DNA from: Clavaria fumosa
Lineage: Eukaryota; Basidiomycota; Agaricomycetes; Agaricales; Clavariaceae
Reading direction: 5' to 3'
DNA: 64,000 bases
NCBI GenBank assembly: GCA_951802425.1
Contig: OX637803.1
Span: 2,232,001 to 2,296,000, forward strand
Both the position numbers and the translations under genes were made by a program. Position 1 is the stretch's first letter; each line of letters begins with the position of its first letter. The notes below the pieces were generated by a model that was given only the letters and a program-made list of their open reading frames with translations, made no database searches and was not told the origin of the DNA. Shown one piece after another: positions 60,301 through 64,000 of the stretch.

Positions 60301-62021
60301 TGCAGCTGCTCCTTGACAAGGGTGCTGATGTCAATGCACAAGGGGGATATTATGTCAATGCACTTCAGGCTGCATCATACAATGGTCATAATGCAGTTGT
60401 GCAGCTGCTCCTTGACAAGGGTGCTGATATCAATGCACAAGGGGGATTTTATGGCACTGCACTTCAGGCTGCATCATACAATGGTCATAATGCAGTTGTG
60501 CAGCTGCTCCTTGACAAGGGTGCTGATGTCAATGCACAAAGGGGACATTCTGGCAATGCACTTCAGACTGCATCATTGAATGGTCATAATGCAGTTGTGC
60601 AGCTGCTCCTTGACAAGGGTGCTGATGTCAATGCACAAGGGGGAGCATTTGGCAATGCACTTCAAGCTGCATCATACAGTGGTCATAATGCAGTTGTGCA
60701 GCTGCTCCTTGACAAGGGTGCTGATGTCAATGCACAAGAGGGAGGTCATGGCAATGCACTTCATGCTGCATCATACAATGGTCAAAATGCAGTTGTGCAG
60801 CTGCTCCTTGACAAGGGTGCTGATGTCAATGCACAAGAGGGAGGTCTTGGCAATGCACTTCATGCTGCATCATACAATGGTCAAAATGCAGTTGTGCAGC
60901 TGCTCCTTGACAAGGGTGCTGATGTCAATGCACAAGGGGGATATCATGGCAATGCACTTCAGGCTGCATCATTGAATGGTCATAATGCAGTTGTGCAGCT
61001 GCTCCTTGACAAGGGTGCTGATATCAATGCACAAGGGGGATTTTATGGCACTGCACTTCAGGCTGCATCATACAATGGTCATAATGCAGTTGTGCAGCTG
61101 CTCCTTGACAAGGGTGCTGATGTCAATGCACAAAGGGGACATTTTGGCAATGCACTTCAGACTGCATCATTGAATGGTCATAATGCAGTTGTGCAGCTGC
61201 TCCTTGACAAGGGTGCTGATATCAATGCACAAGGGGGATCTCATGGCAATGCACTTCAGGCTGCATCATACAATGGTCATAATGCAGTTGTGCAGCTGCT
61301 CCTTGACAAGGGTGCTGATATCAATGCACAATGGGGATATTTTGGCAATGCACTTCAGGCTGCATCATACAATGGTCATAATGCAGTTGTGCAGCTGCTC
61401 CTTGACAAGGGTGCTGATATCAATGCAAAAGGGGGACATTTTCGCAATGCACTTCAGGCTGCATCATACAATGGTCATAATGCAGTTGTGCAGCTGCTCC
61501 TTGACAAGGGTGCTGATGTCAATGCACAAGGGGGATATTATGGCAATGCACTTCAGGCTGCATCATTGAATGGTTATAATGCAGTTGTGCAGCTGCTTCT
61601 TGACAAGGGTGCTGATGTCAATGCACAAGGGGGATATTATGGCAATGCACTTCAGGCTGCATCATTGAATGGTTATAATGCAGTTGTGCAGCTGCTTCTT
61701 GACAAGGGTGCTGATATCAATGCACAAGGGGGATCTCATGGCAATGCATTTCAGGCTGCATCATACAATGGTCATAATGCAGTCATGCAGCTGCTCCTTG
61801 ACAAGGGTGCTGATTTCAATGCACACAGGGAAGATCTTGGTGGTGCACTTCACACTGCATCATTGAATGGTCATAATGCAGTTGTGCAGCTGCTCCTTGA
61901 CAAGGGTGCTGATGTCAATGCACAAGGGGGAGCATTTGGTCATGCCCCCCAAGCTGCATCACACAATGGTCATAATACAGTCCTGCAGCTGCTTTACAAA
62001 GGTGTTGATGTTGATGCATAG
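57319..62021 (+). CDS. Goodbye-NACHT-ankyrin STAND protein (NLR-like)
   Basis: Fungal STAND receptor with N-terminal Goodbye-like domain, NACHT NTPase and ankyrin sensor. It starts MPDTQEPQLADRQFVDIWKA, then VLALIDKRQKEFEAYRKQGR. After introns come PFPPAKAISAAVIVLLQ and TAKNVSSNYDSIVDIFQSLD, then a helical linker. The P-loop GIPGCGKSIL is split: its core lies on a 25-nt microexon (58717-58741). Exon 58792-59367 carries FYFDFKDKAK, Walker B HIYIIVDALDECSS and the sensor region LWVASRREADIE. The last exon (59420-62021) has the winged-helix part (GLPETLDQTYERILCSIHGE, then LSHFSVKEYLISDR) and 18 ankyrin repeats of 33 aa plus a partial one. All NTPase motifs look intact, unlike the 42-kb gene. 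The repeats are nearly identical, some exact copies. The last exon is CpG-free. Signalling role inferred from family. Confidence 0.87.
60217..62020 (+). repeat. 99-bp ankyrin-coding tandem array with block duplication
   Basis: Eighteen 99-bp units encode AVVQLLLDKGADVNAQGG-type ankyrins. Units 3-4 (FYGT then RGHSG) recur as units 9-10 (FYGT then RGHFG), a six-unit (594-bp) duplication. Units 14 and 15 are identical and 6 and 7 almost so. This indicates recent unequal exchange or replication slippage. Confidence 0.9.
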
Positions 62022-62605
62022 GAAAAGGATGAGTGTGATCAAGCTATTGATGTAAGTTGAGACCTTGTAAGATAAAGTGACCCTTCTTGAATCCTGATGT
62101 TAGTTTAACAGTTCTTGTGTCTATTGAGAGTGGACAAATTATTTGTGGTGCCAGAATTAACCTTTACTTTTGTTGTTGCTCTAATTAAATGTCAATGCTA
62201 CCTAGCTAGTTCCAAGGTTTGTTGAGTTGAGACCAGATTTCCCTCAATCACAAGTGTGTTTGAACCATGTTTATAGCAGCAGTTACACAGTTGTAGTGAC
62301 AGTAGTAGGATGAGTGTGGCTCATTATCTAAGCACTAAGAGGCACCCTTGTTGCAGTGACATCACGTGACCCACAAGACATGTGACTGATAAGCCATGTG
62401 ACTAGTCATAGGATGGCCCATTTGTGTGATGGCACATCAATGTGGGATGCCATCACCATGTTTTTTCCTGACAGCTGTCACCTTGGCTTCAAGGGTCTTC
62501 ATCTCCTTTTGGCCATCCCCCTCTATTCCCCTCTATTACCATGCTCACCTGCCACTCAGAAATTTACCCTAAAGGGGAAGATAGGGCTAAAGCAGCATAG
62601 AAACC
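62022..62605. other. CpG-poor non-coding stretch with CAYGTG palindromes
   Basis: Downstream of the ankyrin gene. A cluster of CACGTG/CATGTG sites lies at 62361-62404 (ATCACGTGAC, ACATGTGACT, CCATGTGACT). No gene. Possibly LTR-derived. Confidence 0.45.
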
Positions 62606-62851
62606 AATCCAAGAATCAAATATGATATTGATGGAGGTGAAGTTTATCTCAATCTTAAAGGGATTGTTTATCTTGGAAGCTTTCATTTCACATCTAGATT
62701 GATTGAGAGTGATGGAACAATTTGGTACCATGATGGAAGGACAACTGCAGCACTATGTGAACCAGATGGAAATGTTGGATTGATGTCAAATGGGCAGCTG
62801 AGGTCTTGTGGAGGAAGAGCACTGGTTATGGCAGTGTATGCACAGGATTGA
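62606..62851 (+). pseudogene. Fragment resembling the C-terminal protease-like domain of fungal transposon proteins
   Basis: An open frame of about 80 codons without an ATG reads YDIDGGEVYLNLKGIVYLGS, FHFTSRLIESDGTIWYHDG, then CGGRALVMAVYAQD and TGA. The GIVYLGSFHFTSRLI..WYHDG pattern resembles the histidine box of a USP/ULP-like peptidase found at the end of some fungal transposon-associated proteins. Recognition is from memory and weak. The upstream part is absent. Confidence 0.35.
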
Positions 62852-63129
62852 GTTAGAATTTTTGGGAAGATACATTGTTCTGATGGTTTCTGAAGGCCTC
62901 TAAAATATGCAATTATCAAAAGAAAGAAAATGAAATGAAAAAGGAAATGTACAAAAGGACTTGTTCATGCCACACTTGTGATGGCCCACTCCCCCCAAGT
63001 TTAACCCTAGACAGGTCCTCACAGCAGTCACAATGGACTTGGTGGCAACACACCACCAAATCCAGAGTGCACTTGCCCATGACCCTTATGCCCAAGAACA
63101 CCTCCAATGACTCAAAAATAACACAGGAG

Positions 63130-63729
63130 TTAGTTCTGACAATGAGCCCTTTTCACTCTCAGATGACAAACTCCTACTCCGCAACAAGCGGATTCACATT
63201 CCTGACTATGACAATCTCTGGCTTGAGATCTTATGCACCTACCATGACCATAAGCTCATCGGACACCCAGGGATTCACAAAATGATTCAGCAGATCCACC
63301 GGCACTACTTCTGGCCCAAAATCTGACAATTCATTATGACCTATGTCTGCTCATGCTCTGAATGCATGTGGATGAAGAAAGTCTGACACAACCCATATGG
63401 ACTAATGAAGTCCTTACCCATTCTGCAGCACCCATGGAGTTCCATCTTGATGGACTTGATTGAGGGACTACCACTGTCTCTCAATTTCGATTCAATTTTA
63501 GTTGTTGTGGAGAGACTAATGAAATATGCAATCTTTGTAGAATGCCACAAGACAGACAGTGCCATGGAATTGGCCATGCTGTTCTTGAAGCATGTTTTCA
63601 CCAAACATGGCACACCCCATGACATAGTTTCTGATCAAGGGAGGCTATTCATTTCCAAATTCTGGTCTTCACTATCTCATCTACTTGACATTAAAGTGAA
63701 CCTCTCAACTGCCTACCAGCTGGGTTAGG
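63130..63729 (+). pseudogene. Ty3/gypsy pol remnant (integrase zinc and core region)
   Basis: The H2C2 zinc region reads LLRNKRIHIPDYDNLWLEIL, HKLIGHPGIHKMIQQIHRHY and FWPK, then YVCSCSECMWMKK. The integrase core follows from about 63.42 kb: PWSSILMDLIEGLPLSLNFD, SILVVVERLMKYAIFVECHK, FLKHVFTKHGTPHDIVSDQG, then LDIKVNLSTAY. In-frame TGA stops fall after WPKI and after MKKV, and the core stops at TAG near 63727. The first catalytic Asp (MDLIEG) and second (VSDQG) are visible. The reverse transcriptase is not seen. Non-functional and CpG-depleted. Confidence 0.82.
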
Positions 63730-63754
63730 ACACAGGGCTAGGGTGGACAGGTGG

Positions 63755-63822
63755 ATCTTAGTATTATATCAGACTGGGTCTCACACAACTTAGGGGTAAG
63801 GTCATGATGACAATACTAAGAT
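63755..63822. repeat. 11-bp inverted repeat (hairpin)
   Basis: ATCTTAGTATT at 63755-63765 is perfectly complementary to AATACTAAGAT at 63812-63822, with 46 bp between. It lies just past the integrase remnant and could be part of a retrotransposon end or an unrelated terminal inverted repeat. Confidence 0.7.
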
Positions 63823-63911
63823 AAGGGGAAAAGAGTACAAAAAAGGAAAAGCAAAGGTACTTGTAGCGAATGCTTCGGCACTTGCTGGCATTCCCATGCT
63901 TGGACCCTCGG

Positions 63912-63991
63912 ATCACGTGATGCACCCAGGCCTCAGATCATGTGATCTTATGATTATGTAATCCCACCCCAGCCACAGGTCATGTGACCTT
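63912..63991. repeat. Run of four CAYGTG-type palindromes
   Basis: ATCACGTGAT (63912), AGATCATGTGATCT (63935), GATTATGTAATC (63952, imperfect) and AGGTCATGTGACCT (63978) follow one another within 80 bp. The same motif class is clustered at 62361-62404, so the two clusters may mark related LTR-like ends. Confidence 0.6.
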
Positions 63992-64000
63992 CCAACAACC

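Overview
The window is nuclear DNA of a basidiomycete fungus, most likely an Agaricomycete. Genes are split by many short GT-AG introns of about 45-65 bp. The families present are typical of that group: an AA14 lytic polysaccharide monooxygenase, a DUF6534 membrane protein, a DUF6729 AT-hook protein, a fungal DUF2235 hydrolase, Goodbye/NACHT/ankyrin and NB-ARC/TPR proteins, and a Ty3/gypsy remnant. All exon joins were worked out by eye from splice sites and family similarity. Spans are firmer than individual exon ends.

Layout. 1-8493 is one uninterrupted 71-bp satellite that enters from beyond the left edge, with a 23-unit (1633-bp) higher-order period. 8512-12105 is a DUF2235 hydrolase gene whose stop codon lies 19 bp from the satellite. 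12.7-26.1 kb is gene-dense and mostly conserved: a small unknown gene, a macrodomain protein, an Acl4-type ribosomal chaperone divergent from a PfkB kinase, a conserved basidiomycete protein, SVF1, a decayed DUF6534 gene and a DUF4604 protein. 27.5-40.0 kb holds a cytochrome P450, a secreted AA14 LPMO, an FtsJ-like methyltransferase, a transketolase-family enzyme and an AT-hook/DUF6729 protein. 40.7-46.2 kb is the most unusual gene: one predicted protein of about 1753 residues with an intact kinase, a damaged NB-ARC, five WD40 repeats and about eleven TPRs. 47.3-56.3 kb returns to housekeeping genes: ARV1, a divergent beta-tubulin, a Ser/Pro-rich protein, a C2H2 zinc-finger protein, cyanase and SDHAF3. 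57.3-62.0 kb encodes a Goodbye-NACHT-ankyrin STAND protein. 62.0-64.0 kb is transposon debris.

Two themes stand out. First, two STAND/NLR-like genes, the fungal counterparts of innate immune receptors, lie 11 kb apart with conserved genes between them. Both have repeat-coding last exons that are almost free of CpG but still open. Second, several independent traces fit CpG methylation and deamination. Much of the satellite's unit-to-unit variation falls on its CpG sites. The repeat exons and the TE debris have almost no CpG. The integrase remnant carries TGA stops where the family usually has arginine. The housekeeping genes between keep ordinary CpG content.
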